The notes under the pieces: model-generated | Told to the model about the DNA's origin: nothing | What the model saw: the letters and a program-made list of their open reading frames with translations, nothing else | Databases searched by the model: none | Origin: Vespula vulgaris | Taxonomy: Eukaryota; Arthropoda; Insecta; Hymenoptera; Vespidae | NCBI RefSeq assembly: GCF_905475345.1 | Contig: NC_066608.1 | Span: 744,001-808,000, forward strand | Length of the DNA: 64,000 bases | Direction: 5' to 3' | Part shown: positions 13,225 through 25,370 of the stretch, piece by piece | How positions within the stretch are numbered: position 1 is the stretch's first letter | Layout of the letters: each line of letters opens with the position of its first letter | Program-made: the position numbers and the translations under genes

Positions 13225-13837
13225 TTATTTTTCGTCAAGCTTTCGTCGTTTTTATCCGTTTTTATCCGTTTTTATCCGTCGAGACACGGCGATAAAATAA
13301 AGCATACAGAGAGTTCGTAAATTAGAAAACGATCGGTACCGGGGAGTAATATAAATCGTTGCTGTTTTCAGGATGAAAGGAAAAATGGGGGAGAACCAAG
13401 AGACTTTTTCTTTCATAGGAATAATTTTTCTCTCTTTCCCGTAGCTCGATGTGGCAATGGTGGTAGCGATGGTGGTGGTGATGGTAATGCCGGTGGTGGT
13501 CGTGGCGATAGTGGTGGTTATGGTAGTGGTGGTAGCGAGCAGGTGCGCTCTTGCAAAAAAAAAAACCAAGGGATTTTAGAATAATAGCCCACTCGCGGAT
13601 AATCAATGGACACACAGGAAGCCGATTCTCGAGCTTTGTTCGTTTTACAAACGTCGAGTAAAAACATTGTAGTGTAGTTTAGTACACTCTTTTACGTAGA
13701 TATAGATAGATATGTATATAGATATATGCAAGGTAGATATGTATATATATATCTACATACCTATGTATATACCTTTTCGCAAAAACTCAGCGTTTTTCCT
13801 TGTTGAAGAGTGGCTAACGTAATTCTATTAAAACTTG

Positions 13838-13880
<43 letters not shown>

Positions 13881-14634
13881 GACGCTGGTAGGGTTGAATA
13901 AAACATTGCTAACTTTTGTAGATTTAATCCAACGCGTGTCTTGCATTTAGAATCTGGTGCTCTCTTGGTTTTTCGGTAACGTTCGCTTTGGTGCCGAGTA
14001 TCATTCGGAGAATTTCAAAATATCGTATCCGGTTCTGCTTATATTTCAAAGAGAAAAAGAACACGAATAAGAAGAAGAAGAAGAAGAGGAAGAAGAAGAA
14101 GAAGAAAAAAAAGAAAAATTTTGTAAGCTTTGCTCCGAACGTTTACGTTTATTTCGATGAGAAAAATACACGAATGCGTTTATCCGACGTATTCAGTGAC
14201 AACGGCTAACGATCCGAAAATATTGCTTGAAAGCTTAGAGAAGAAGAAAAAAAAATAGAATAAGAATAAAACGAAGATAAAGAAAAAAAAAAGAAAAAGA
14301 AAGAGCGAGCTTTCCACGGTCGGTGGAAAAATAAAAATAAATAAACGTGCGGCTCGTGATTTGGTGTAGAAAAGCAGAGAGAGCAATCAGTTTTCTTCTC
14401 TAATTCTTCTTCTTCGTCTTCCTTTCTCTACTTTCTTCTCATAGTCTTGGAAAAATCCCATGTAATGCGGGTAGAAAAAGAGAGAGAGAAAGAGAAAAGA
14501 AAAAAAAAGAAGAAAAAGAAAAAGAGAGATAGAAAAAAAAGGAGAGAGTATTAGAAGAAGAGCAAAGAATGCGGTATATCCTTGTCTTTCTCATCGCTGC
14601 TATACCCCTGAGTTGACCCTAAGGGAAAGAATTA

Positions 14635-14666
<32 letters not shown>

Positions 14667-15341
14667 CTTTTTTCTCTCTTTCTTTCTTCGCTCTATTGCT
14701 TTCTTAACCTCGTTAGGAAATGAAAAGAAAGCCTCTTACCAACGGAAGGAAAAGTCCTTGAGAGCGATGGACCGACGACGGCCAACTAACTGCAATCTTC
14801 GATCCCAAACACTAATACCCTCAACATACATGTCCTCTGGTATATTTTATAGCTGATGTATCGTAGTTACACGGGTGGATTCGACAATATGAGGGAAGTG
14901 CCGTTTCGCTTTCCCTTTTGTCTCGTTTTTATCAAAGAGAGAGGAGTCGTTTGTAATAGTATAAACTCGTCGGAGTTAGACCACGTTTGTCGGTGGTCGT
15001 TTCTAGTCTTTTTCAAATAAATTTACATGTATATATATATATATATAAGTTTTGACGGAGGATGACAAAGTGTCGCGAATCCAAGTGGAAAAGTGGAACG
15101 TTTTCCCTCTCTCTCTCTCTCTCGTTCTTTTAGCTTGCAACTATAAATGCATACGTTGTAAGTGGATAAGAAAAGGATGCAGATAGAAAGAGGGAAAAAG
15201 AGGGAAAGAGAGAGGGTTAGACCGCAGTGCCGTACGAATGGCATCGTCGCTTTTGGTCGTTTGGAATGCGTCCATTTTCCAGGACGAATCCCGGCATTCC
15301 GATTCCCACGGGCAACGAGAGAGATCGTCGAAGAGAACGAC

Positions 15342-15392
<51 letters not shown>

Positions 15393-16890
15393 GAGGGATG
15401 GAGAGAGGAAAGAGAAGCAAGTTTCCAAGCGATGCTAAAGCAACGAAACCGAAGGAGCGTTCTGGCGCCGTCGCCGTCCAGACGTGGACCAGACAATTGA
15501 GAACATCCATTTTATCTCCCTCCCTCCCTTCTACCCCTTACTTTCCGCACACTGTTTGCGCGTATTTCGCGTTACCCCCTTTTATCTCCTTTTCTACTTT
15601 TCGTCCTTTTGTTTTTCACGAATTCGTCCACGAGTTCGATGATCGCGGTTGGACGACGTCGCTAAAATTGAAGGGTCTCGTTCGATCAAACGTCGACAAC
15701 TTTTTTTTTTTATTCTTTTCTCTCTCTCTCTCTCTCTCTTTTTTCTTTTCTTTTTAATCTTTTTTTTTTATTCTCTTTCTTGCCTCCCTCTCTACCAACC
15801 TCCTCATCCCCTTCCTTTCTTTTTGTTTCGTTTCAAAAATTATTCCATTCCATTTTTTTTTTATTTTCCTTCTCTTTTTGTCAGATCGCATTTACCTGCG
15901 GGTTTACACAGAAATAGAATGTATGGACGGAGAGATGAACTGAGAGAGAAAGGGAGAAAGAGATAGAGATAGAAATAGGGAAATAGAGATATCATCATCG
16001 TTGACGCGCGTTCATTTTCCTCCGCATCATAGAGCCGTCCTACGGACACGATCGATCCAATACGACCGATACCAAGGAATATTTTTTTCTTTTCCTTTTC
16101 TTTTTCCCTCTTTTTTATACGTATGTACGTTTAATCACGGACGTTTGCTTTCCATTTGCGCTCTATCGATCATCCTCGATCGTGCTCGTCAGATCTATTT
16201 CATTCTGATTTCATACGAGAATAAAAAAAAAAATGGTAGATCTCTGCGAGTATTTAATGTACTTAGAGTTTCACGTTCGTCAACGATTCGACATTTTTTT
16301 TTTTTTTATTACGTGGAAAACTTAGAAAGGACTCCTATGAAAATTTTTGTCTTCTTCCTTTTTTTTCTCTTTCTGTTTTTCCCTTTTCTTTTTTCGGGCC
16401 CTCCCCGGTTTCTACCGTTTTCTCCTTCTGGCAAACGTTTTCAAGGTTCGTGCCCAGCTAATAGGAAAAGATCGCGTCTCGCTGGGGTTGCTACTACTGC
16501 GCTAACGTTTCTCGAGTTTCTTCCCCTTTCCCTATTGCACGACGCAGTTTTCGAGCTCGATTTATCATCGTGACGCACGGCGGAGGCGGAGGCAAAGGCA
16601 AAGCGGTGGTGGTATGGTGGTGGTGGTGGTGGTGGTGGTGGTGCCTGCAACGCTCTTGTCTGCTTTCTATACCAAAAACGTGGTAGAGCCAAAGGATAGA
16701 AGAGGAGCTTGCTAAACTCACTCCCCTTGTCCCCTCTCCACAATTCCACACCGCCCTCTTTTCGGTAACAGCCGAAATGTTCTCTCCGTAAAAGTTTTCA
16801 TCCTGTGAAATTAAGGCGGATCCTTCTCTGAACTTTCCCATCTCTCTCTTTCACACACACACACACACACACGCGCGCGCGTTCTTGTTC

Positions 16891-16923
<33 letters not shown>

Positions 16924-17089
16924 TCTTCCTTTCTCATATAAGCGATTAAGTTTCGTCTCGACGTTCGATAAATCCGTCGCGGCTCGTCGACTAAAAGAGA
17001 AATCTTCGATACTGTTCTCAAAGACAAAAGCGGGGTGACAAGGGGTGATATCGGAAAGTTATTTTATATCGTGAAATCTTTTGTTTCCC

Positions 17090-17121
<32 letters not shown>

Positions 17122-20100
17122 CCGTCCATATTTATTGTAAGCCGTGAAAGAGAAGAGAGGATGATGATTTTGCAGGAAACGGCCCGTAACAATTTTCGGA
17201 AAGGAGGGGTAGAACGTAATAAATCACGCTCGATGTGTCCTGACAACCAACTACATCCTACTACTACTACTACTACTACTATTAAACTACTACTACTACA
17301 TTACCAGAGAGTATCGTTTCGTATATGCGAGCGTGTGAAAATACGGAAGATGAGAGGATACGCATACGTTTTTTTAGGAGGGATCGACGCGACTAATGAA
17401 TCACAGAGGAAAATAAAGGATAGAGGGTGAGAGCTGTGCGCGTGTTGTTTTTTTTTGTTACGGGGAAACCCCTTCAATTAGTCAACCGACGCCCTCTGTA
17501 AGAAATAGAAGAAGAAGAAGAAGGAGGAGGACGAAGAGTTGCTTTTCGAGTGGACTGCGACAATGAAATTCGAATTTTGAGTGAAATATTTTTATTCCGC
17601 GTTGCATCCTCTTCGAGTACCACCAATCTACAGCAGGCAACGACACAGAGGAGAGCATCAAAGTACCGGGGTTGCCTGTCTGTCTGCCTGCTTGCCTGTT
17701 TGCCTGCTGCTTGCCTGCTGCTTGCTTGCTTGCTACTTGCTGCTCGTCCTTTCCTTCCGAGCAACCCTCAAGGGCCACAACGAAAAAGAAAATAAGAGAA
17801 ACGAGCAGCTTCTAAGGACCACCATCACCACCAAACAGTCAGCCAGTTCCCCACTCTCACCCTCGTTCCACCTTTGCAAATTTATTCACCGCGAAGGAAG
17901 CTTCTCCTTGTGTAGTCGCCTGTTCGATCGAAGACCATTCTGATATTTGTTCTCCCCTCGAACATAAGCTATGATTATATACGCGCTGTATGCGTTTGCA
18001 CGCAAAGCTTGAATATTTTTTGTTTGTTTGCTTGTTTCTTTTCTCTTTTTTATTCTAGATATTATCTCGATGAGAATATCGAAAAGTAGTATACTAGGGA
18101 TGGATCCAAAGTTCCTAAGCTTTTACTTGTACGATCTGAAAATAGAAACTGAACAAACTTGCTAGTCTAAAGAGTTTGCGAAAGGAGTACACATTTCGAT
18201 TTTTTAAAAATTCATGTAGAAATCTTCTTTGATCTATCGAGGTACAAGACTGATATACAAATCGTCATCTTTCATTCAGCATCGTCTCTCTCTCTCTAGA
18301 ATTTTCTATTCCGATGAAGTAGACTCGATTGATAAAAACAAAAAAGGATTCTCTCATGGTCGAACGATTAAAACTCAAAACTTTCAAAGAGAAAAAGAGA
18401 GACGAAGAAAGAAAGAACGAAAGAAAGAAAGAAAGACAGAAAGAAAGAAAGAGTGAGAAAAATAGAAAGAGAGAGGCTGCTTTTTAAAATTTCGACGTGC
18501 TCGACCGCCGTGAAATTATAAGATTTCTTCCATAAAAGCTTGTAGAGGGTAGAGTTGTGGGTGGGGGTTTGGAGTTGGGTGTAGTAGATAGATAGGTAGA
18601 AAAGAAATAGAGAAAGAGGAAAAGTTTCTTCGGGGAAAAATCCGCTTCTCTCTTTTCTTCTTTGACTGGCATCCTCTCTCTCTCTCTCTCTTTCTCTCAC
18701 GTGCGAAAAAGAGAGAGTGAATGAAGGGTGGCTCGGATGATAGGGGTTAGAGGGGAGGGAGAAAGACGCGAGGACTCGACGGTGTAAAAAGGGCTGCTTT
18801 TATTCGACGCGTAGAAAAGTCATAGTCGAGAGAACCACCGAGCGCTTTTTTGCACCCCCTCCTTCTTTAAAAAAAAAAAGAAAAGAAAAAAAAAGAGGGA
18901 ATTTTCTTGGCAACTGTGTTTTCTCTCTGTCCGAACATTTTCTTTTTCTTTCTTTCTCTCTCTCTCTCTCTCTTTATTTTTTTTTTTTTATTATTTTTTC
19001 TCATCTTGTTTTTTTCTAACAATTTCCTTTTTCCGCGTCGTCGATACGTAAGCCCTACGTCCCTTCCATCATTTTTCTATACTGGCTTTTTATTTACGGG
19101 GGTGTTTCTTCTTTTCCCAGACACGAAAAGCTTGTGGTCCATCAAACACTGAGAAACTTTGATCCCTCTGCACTGCTCCTGGTACTCGTTTCTTTGTCTA
19201 GGATTCTTGCGAGTGAATCGATGTGTCTTTCTTTTCTTTTCTTTTCTTTTCTTTTTTTTTCTTTCCTTTCTTCCTTCTTCTTCTTTAGTTTTCGTCTTCT
19301 TCTTTCTTCTTCTTTCTCGAAGAGAAAGGTAAAGTTACTTAGAGAAATAAAAAGTATGATAAAGCACTTGAAGGCGCCGGGATTTCGAAACGCCACGATA
19401 TATAGATACCAGTTGAAAATTCAAGAAAAGAAGCTAAAGGTGTATATATTATACATAGTACATAGTCGAAATAGAAATAGAAGTAATACCCTTTCTACGA
19501 TGTATATATGTATAGGTTCGATTTTCGTTTATCGATGGTCCGTCCGAGATCGCTAACGTAAGACGACGTAAGGAAATGCATTTTCACGGAGATATTCCAA
19601 GATCTAGATATTACGATCGGACAGGCTGATATCTTTCGTGTAACTTTATTCTTCAAATTTAGAATGGGAATTGTAGGTTGATGATACATATAAAGTTGAC
19701 GATACTCAATTTTATAATCGAATTGATCGGTTAAATAAAATATCGTCTTTCTGAATAATATTGCTATGAAATATTTAAAGATTGAAAGTCGAAAATTGTG
19801 ATCAGTGATTCATAAACATTTTACAATATTGCAGTTAATTGGGATTTATGGATTAATCGTCAAATGAATATAGTCTTTCGAAAATATCGAAATGAAATAT
19901 TTTTCAAAATTAAAAGAATATATATGGTACGTAGATCAATGATTTGTAAGTAACTAGCGATATTGAGATTAATAAAAATTAATGGGACGTGAGCGATTAC
20001 GTTTGAAATAAATATTATCTTTCAAAGATATCGAGATACGAAATATTAAAAAAGAAAAAAAAATTGACGCAAAAATTACAGACGCACATGGATCTTAGAT

Positions 20101-22194
20101 CCATATTAGTTAGACGATCTTATAGATCGACGATGATCAAGAAATAAGTAGTAATCGCGTAGAATAGACGTGGTACGTGATAACTATGATGCGACGACAG
20201 GTAAGATTATAAGAGTTGAAAGGTGATAAAGAATCAGAAGGGGTAGAGAAGTTCGTATTTCCGGTCTGACGAAAATCGTTTATAGACAAAGATCTATCCT
20301 TAGTTGAAGGAAATGGAAAGCCATAAAGCATATCGTGTTACGTTTAGGCCGGGATTTATGGACGTTACAATTTCCCGAGCGGCGTTCACCTCATTATTTC
20401 CATTTTCCGTCATTTTACATTTGCAAAGTTCGTAGTAAATATATGTATCTACTTGCGTATATAAAGTACATACGTATGTAGATACAAATGTATATAGCTA
20501 CGTGCTTGGAATTTTCCATTCGTTCGAGTAACAAAGAGGAGAGAAATAGAAAGAGAGGAGTAGAGTACAGTAGAGTAGAAGTAGAGAGGAGTGCGGAGGA
20601 GAAGAGAGGAGAAGAAAAGAGAAGACTCCTCCAGTCGTGAGATTGCTGAAGCTTGCCCATAGCCAGGTGTTGCTAAGCGAAAGAGAAAAAGAGACGGAGA
20701 GAGAGACAGAGAGAGAGAAAGAGAGAAAGAGAACCCGTAGATACCTCTCGTAGATACCTAAAACGCCATATGGTCGTACCATGACCAGTGCCGTGCGCTA
20801 ATAAACGAGGTTCCCCTTTCATTTCGTTCGTTTTCATGGCAAAGTAGTTTGCAACTTTTTTACGCTACGAGATCTTCTTTCTTTTCTTTTCTTTTCTTTT
20901 TTTTTCTTTTATTCTTTATTTTTTTATTCTTTTTTTTTCATGAGAGAGTACTGCTTCTGTTTTCCAAAGAAAGAGCGAGAGAGAGAGAGAGAGAGAAACG
21001 GAGCAAACTTTGGTTTTATCAGGATCGTAGAATTTTTATGATTTTCGTCATCTTATCTTTCTAATATGTCCACTTTACCGTTCATGGCAGAACATCGTAC
21101 TTATCTGTAAAAGTTACACTACAAGAGTGCTTCTCAAAATCAAGTTTAAACGACCTCATCGAAATTGGACTCATCCTATCCATATCGTATCTCTTTCTTT
21201 ATTTTCTATCGTTCGTAATAATCGTTTGTAATAGAAGCTTTTAGGTATAAGAACGAGTAAGATTGATTCGTAGCTGGAAACGAAATTAGCGTTAATTTAA
21301 ACGTCTATTAATAACGGGTAACAAATGTCCGACTCTTCGATGCGATTGAATCGAATTTGTCGAAGAATTTGCATAGCTCATGCATTATGGATTAAAAACT
21401 TATTATTATTAGAATTCGTGGAAACGTTTGTTAGCTTAGTAAAATATATAGCGATATGGTATTAACGAAAGTTAGTAGTAAAGAAAGATAGGAAAAAAGA
21501 GAGAGCGCGATCAGGATAAGAAAGCAAAAAAAAAAAAATTTGTTAACTCAAGTACTGCTTCTCGATAATGTCCCACGTACTCTCGATCGATCTTTCTCGA
21601 TACTCGAGCGAATTCCTACGTCAGTATTTTCGAAGTACCCTTCAGTAGCGAGAGGATCGACCGGTGAATACCAACACTCGCTTTAGTCGAGTACCTTAAT
21701 CATAGGGAGGTGGTAGTATAGGAGGAGGAGGAGGAGGAGGAGGAGGAGGAGGAGGAGGTGGATTGAAGAGAAGAGCCACTTGGTACATAAGTGTACAGAT
21801 CGATCGAAATTGGGTTTCACGTTTTCGTTTCTTCAGCCATTTCCCGATAATCGGTGATCTCCGATAAGTTAAAATAAGAAATATTTGTGTGAATGTATAC
21901 ATATGTATATGTAATCATGTATATATGTATATGTAGATTCATTTGTACGTAGAATGCGAAGAAGAAGCAGCAACGTGCCCGCAATGAAAGCGAATTAGGA
22001 AGTTTTGAACGCGGTAAATACGAGCGATTTGTCCCCATTGTATGGTATGTAACTCGTTCGCTAACAAAGTCGAGAGATAATAGGAAGAGGGAGAGAGAGA
22101 GAGAGAGAGAGAGGAAAGAGAGAGCATAATTGCAGTCTGACATTGCATCGCGGGAGTGCATAGGGAGCGACGCGTAAAGTCACTGTGAAACGAT

Positions 22195-22225
<31 letters not shown>

Positions 22226-24356
22226 AGAGAGTCAATAACTCTTTCGTTCGCGTTTTTACATACATATCGTATCATATTTTATTATAAATACATGGATATA
22301 CGAGTATCTATATATACGTAATACATAGATACGGATGAAAAATATTTTTCGTAGAAAATAATTCAATCTAATGCATTTTGCTCTCGTTAATTTTTTGCCG
22401 TAATGGAAGAGCTAGCGTTACATTTTTATATTTTATACGTATATCGTTAATACGATCGAAATGAAAGATTAAATATAAAAAAGCGCGTTTTTTGTTTCGA
22501 TTTTTTTCTATTATTTTTCTTTTTTTTTTTTTTTTTGAGGAGGGATGATCGAGAAGGAGGAGGTAATTTCGATGCGACGATCGAAGCGTAAGAAAAAAGT
22601 ATTCGTGGAGAAGAAACTATACTATCGAATTACAAACATAACTGGCTCGTGTCCGTTGTAAACTGGGCCGTGTAACAAAGACCCAAGCGAGAAGGTAAAG
22701 AACTCCGGTTCTCGATAAGTAGAGCATGAAGCATAAGTAAGCGTTCTTTGCTTGTATACGTAGAAATATGCACGCTTGGATATAACTGTGTATACGTATA
22801 TATATATGCATATATATATGTATATATATATATACACATGTATATATACCAAAGAGGAAACACATAGAGGGGCAGGAAACGAGGAGACCGCTCGAGCTCG
22901 CTTCGAAGTCGCTCGTCTTTCACCAATTGTTTTCCTTCGCTTCGAGCGGACTTCCGGTGCGGAAAGAGAGAAGAATTTCACATTCGTTTCCTACTGTCAA
23001 AAGCAACCTATGCGATATTATGATACGGGATGATGATGTTATCATCGTGCATAGGCGAGTCTAAACAGTTTTTCTTCTTCTTCTTCTTCTACCTTGATCT
23101 TTCCTTGTCGTTATCGATTTATCGTATGTTTATCGATTTATAGACAGAAATTAAAAAATTTCTTCTTCTTTTTTATTTTACTCACGATTAGATGTACGAT
23201 TTATTTTTGTAAAGAAATTATTTTTGTAAACTAATAATTTTTTTAATAACGATTAGAAAAAATGCACGGGGCAAATCGATTCGAGTTCATCAACCTCGAT
23301 GGTTTTTCTTGCATTAAAGCGATTAGAACTGAATGGGATATCCAGTGTCACCAAGAAGAAAGATCGTTAGATCGGCTCGTCGATTGGCTTGTCGTTGCAA
23401 AAAAGACCGGCTTTCTCGAGAACCACCGTTAGTCTTAGGCAACGATTAAAGTTGTTGGATGACAAGATGATGGAATTTAATCTTTTCTAACGGCTAATAA
23501 CGCTTCCTTTTCGATTTCTTTTTCGTGTTTCTTTCGTTGTTATTCTTTCCTTTTTCTTTCTTTGTTTTTTTAATTCTGATGGAGAATCATTAACGTAAAC
23601 GGAAGACGCAAGGAACCTGTTCGATTTCCGTTTGTCATAAAGTGCAAAGCATTTTTCAAAGCGATTCTAATCGATGTTAAAAGAGCCTATACAGATTGTT
23701 TATTTTGGTTTTAATTTAAATGTTAATTTAATCGAAGGATTTTATTTCACGACCTCGACATACTTACGTATGACTAATCGACGAATAACTCGAATTTAAT
23801 CAGCTGTAGATTTGTAAAAAGTTTATTTAAATTTTAACATAGATTTAATCAATTGATTATTTTCCTAATAATTCGATTTAATTTATTATATAATAATTTA
23901 TTAAGCTCGATGAATTTATAATGAAACGCAAGATGAAAACGATTCGATTTTAATCGAATGTATAAGAAGCTCCTCTTATTATAGATACTAAATTATTATT
24001 TAAATTTGAACTCATTAATTCGAAAACAAAAGGGATGACGTCTACAACCTTGACGTTTTAATGCGTATGTAAAATGTTATATATCTTCGGAATAAAAATT
24101 AGTAATTCCATGAACTCCGAATAGGCAGAGGTTGTCAGAAAGAAAGAAAGTCCGCGTGGAAAAAACGTACGGTCGATTCGATTCGTTTTAAGCGAAATGC
24201 TCATCGATATTCATGGCGAGTAGTAAAACGTAGGTACAAATTAATATCGTAGTCATTCGTACGACGACCCTCCTCCGTTATTTTCAATGGGATGAGTGAA
24301 CGCTTTAAAAAAGGAACAAGGATAGGAAGGAGGTTTAAATAAAATCAGAATGAAGT

Positions 24357-24402
<46 letters not shown>

Positions 24403-25338
24403 TGACTACTCGTTAGAAGTTTTAGTCTCTGCGGAAACGAAGGTCGCGCATTAAAATAATAAGCAGCCACGCATTAAAACGATTACAGCGCAAAGTGAAG
24501 CGACAGACGGAAGATACTCTTCTGCATTTAAAGAGATCTTCACCGCCAACGCATGCTTCTACTTTCTTTCTTTTTCTTTTTCTGTTTCTTTTTCTTTTTC
24601 TTTCTCTTTTTCTTTCTCCTTTTCTTTTTCTTCTATGTTGTCGACGGTGGTCTCGAACCGAGACCGAGAACGACTTTTACATCTATCGTTCTCTTCTTCT
24701 TTTCTAGACACTCCGTGCGCTCTAACAAGCACGAGCGACGTTTTCCGCAACGCGAAGATCTAACTCAGACTACAATCTCTCCTCCTTCTCCTCCTCCTCC
24801 TTCTACTCTTCCTTCTACATCTCTCGAAATCTCTCCGGAGATTTCATCTTCTTTTCTTTTCTCTCCTCTCAGGGATTTGTTACACTCCTCCTGCATTTTC
24901 TTTATCTTCTCTTTTCTTTTCTTCTCTTTTTATATTTTTATTTTTATTTTTACTTTTCTCCTTTTGTTTCTCTTTCCGTTTCTTTACTCCTCTCCTCTTT
25001 TCTTTCTTCTTCATGAAAATTTGATATTCGTTAAATCTATTGACTGAGAGGATTCAAAGGATTAATGAAAAAGAAATGGACAAAAATGGAGCGGCAAATA
25101 ATAAGTCCCCGAGGTCGATTTTATTTCATAGCTTGTTGTAACCTACTCGATTCATAGTCCATGTTATTGGACGCGTTACGTTTCCAAGGATTGTTACGAG
25201 TTACATGTGTGTTACTTTCCCTATAACCAAGTAGCACATGTCGTGCACCTTCGTCAAACAGATGGTTTCCAGACTTTTGACGGGCCGAACAAAAAGGTCC
25301 ACCGTCGAGAATCCGCGCGAGAGAGTTAGAGAAAGATG

Positions 25339-25370
<32 letters not shown>

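Larger units (their letters stand above)
10201..16000 (+). other. Intron 3, part 2: repeat-dense non-coding sequence
   Basis: The region is dominated by (GA)n, (CT)n, (TA)n, (GAAAAA)n and (GAA)n tracts listed separately. A low-repeat block lies at about 10540-10740. A short inverted repeat with gtgcac arms lies at 11874-11897, with a gtg/cac inner stem. No exon-like sequence is supported; the long frames at 15020-15760 are translations of GA tracts on either strand. Confidence 0.85.
16001..23000 (+). other. Intron 3, part 3: non-coding
   Basis: It contains many triplet and tetranucleotide repeats, listed separately. It also has a diverged three-copy repeat at about 19700-20055, two neighbouring palindromes at 20088-20129 and a (GGA)n tract. 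Frames with poly-Pro, poly-His or Ser-Leu come from these repeats. No exon is recognised. Confidence 0.85.

Noticed and set aside
15023..15757. Overlapping open frames on both strands with Arg-Glu or Ser-Leu runs
   Set aside because: They are translations of (GA)n and (CT)n repeats; the same artefact occurs at many other places in the window.
16441..16841. Minus-strand frames with poly-Pro or poly-His
   Set aside because: They are produced by the (GGT)n tract at 16604-16643 and have no domain outside it.
20191..20210. cag followed by gtaaga, a possible recursive splice (ratchet) site in the giant intron
   Set aside because: No polypyrimidine tract precedes it. Other ag/gt juxtapositions seen (12775, 33971, 37168) also lack a proper acceptor context.
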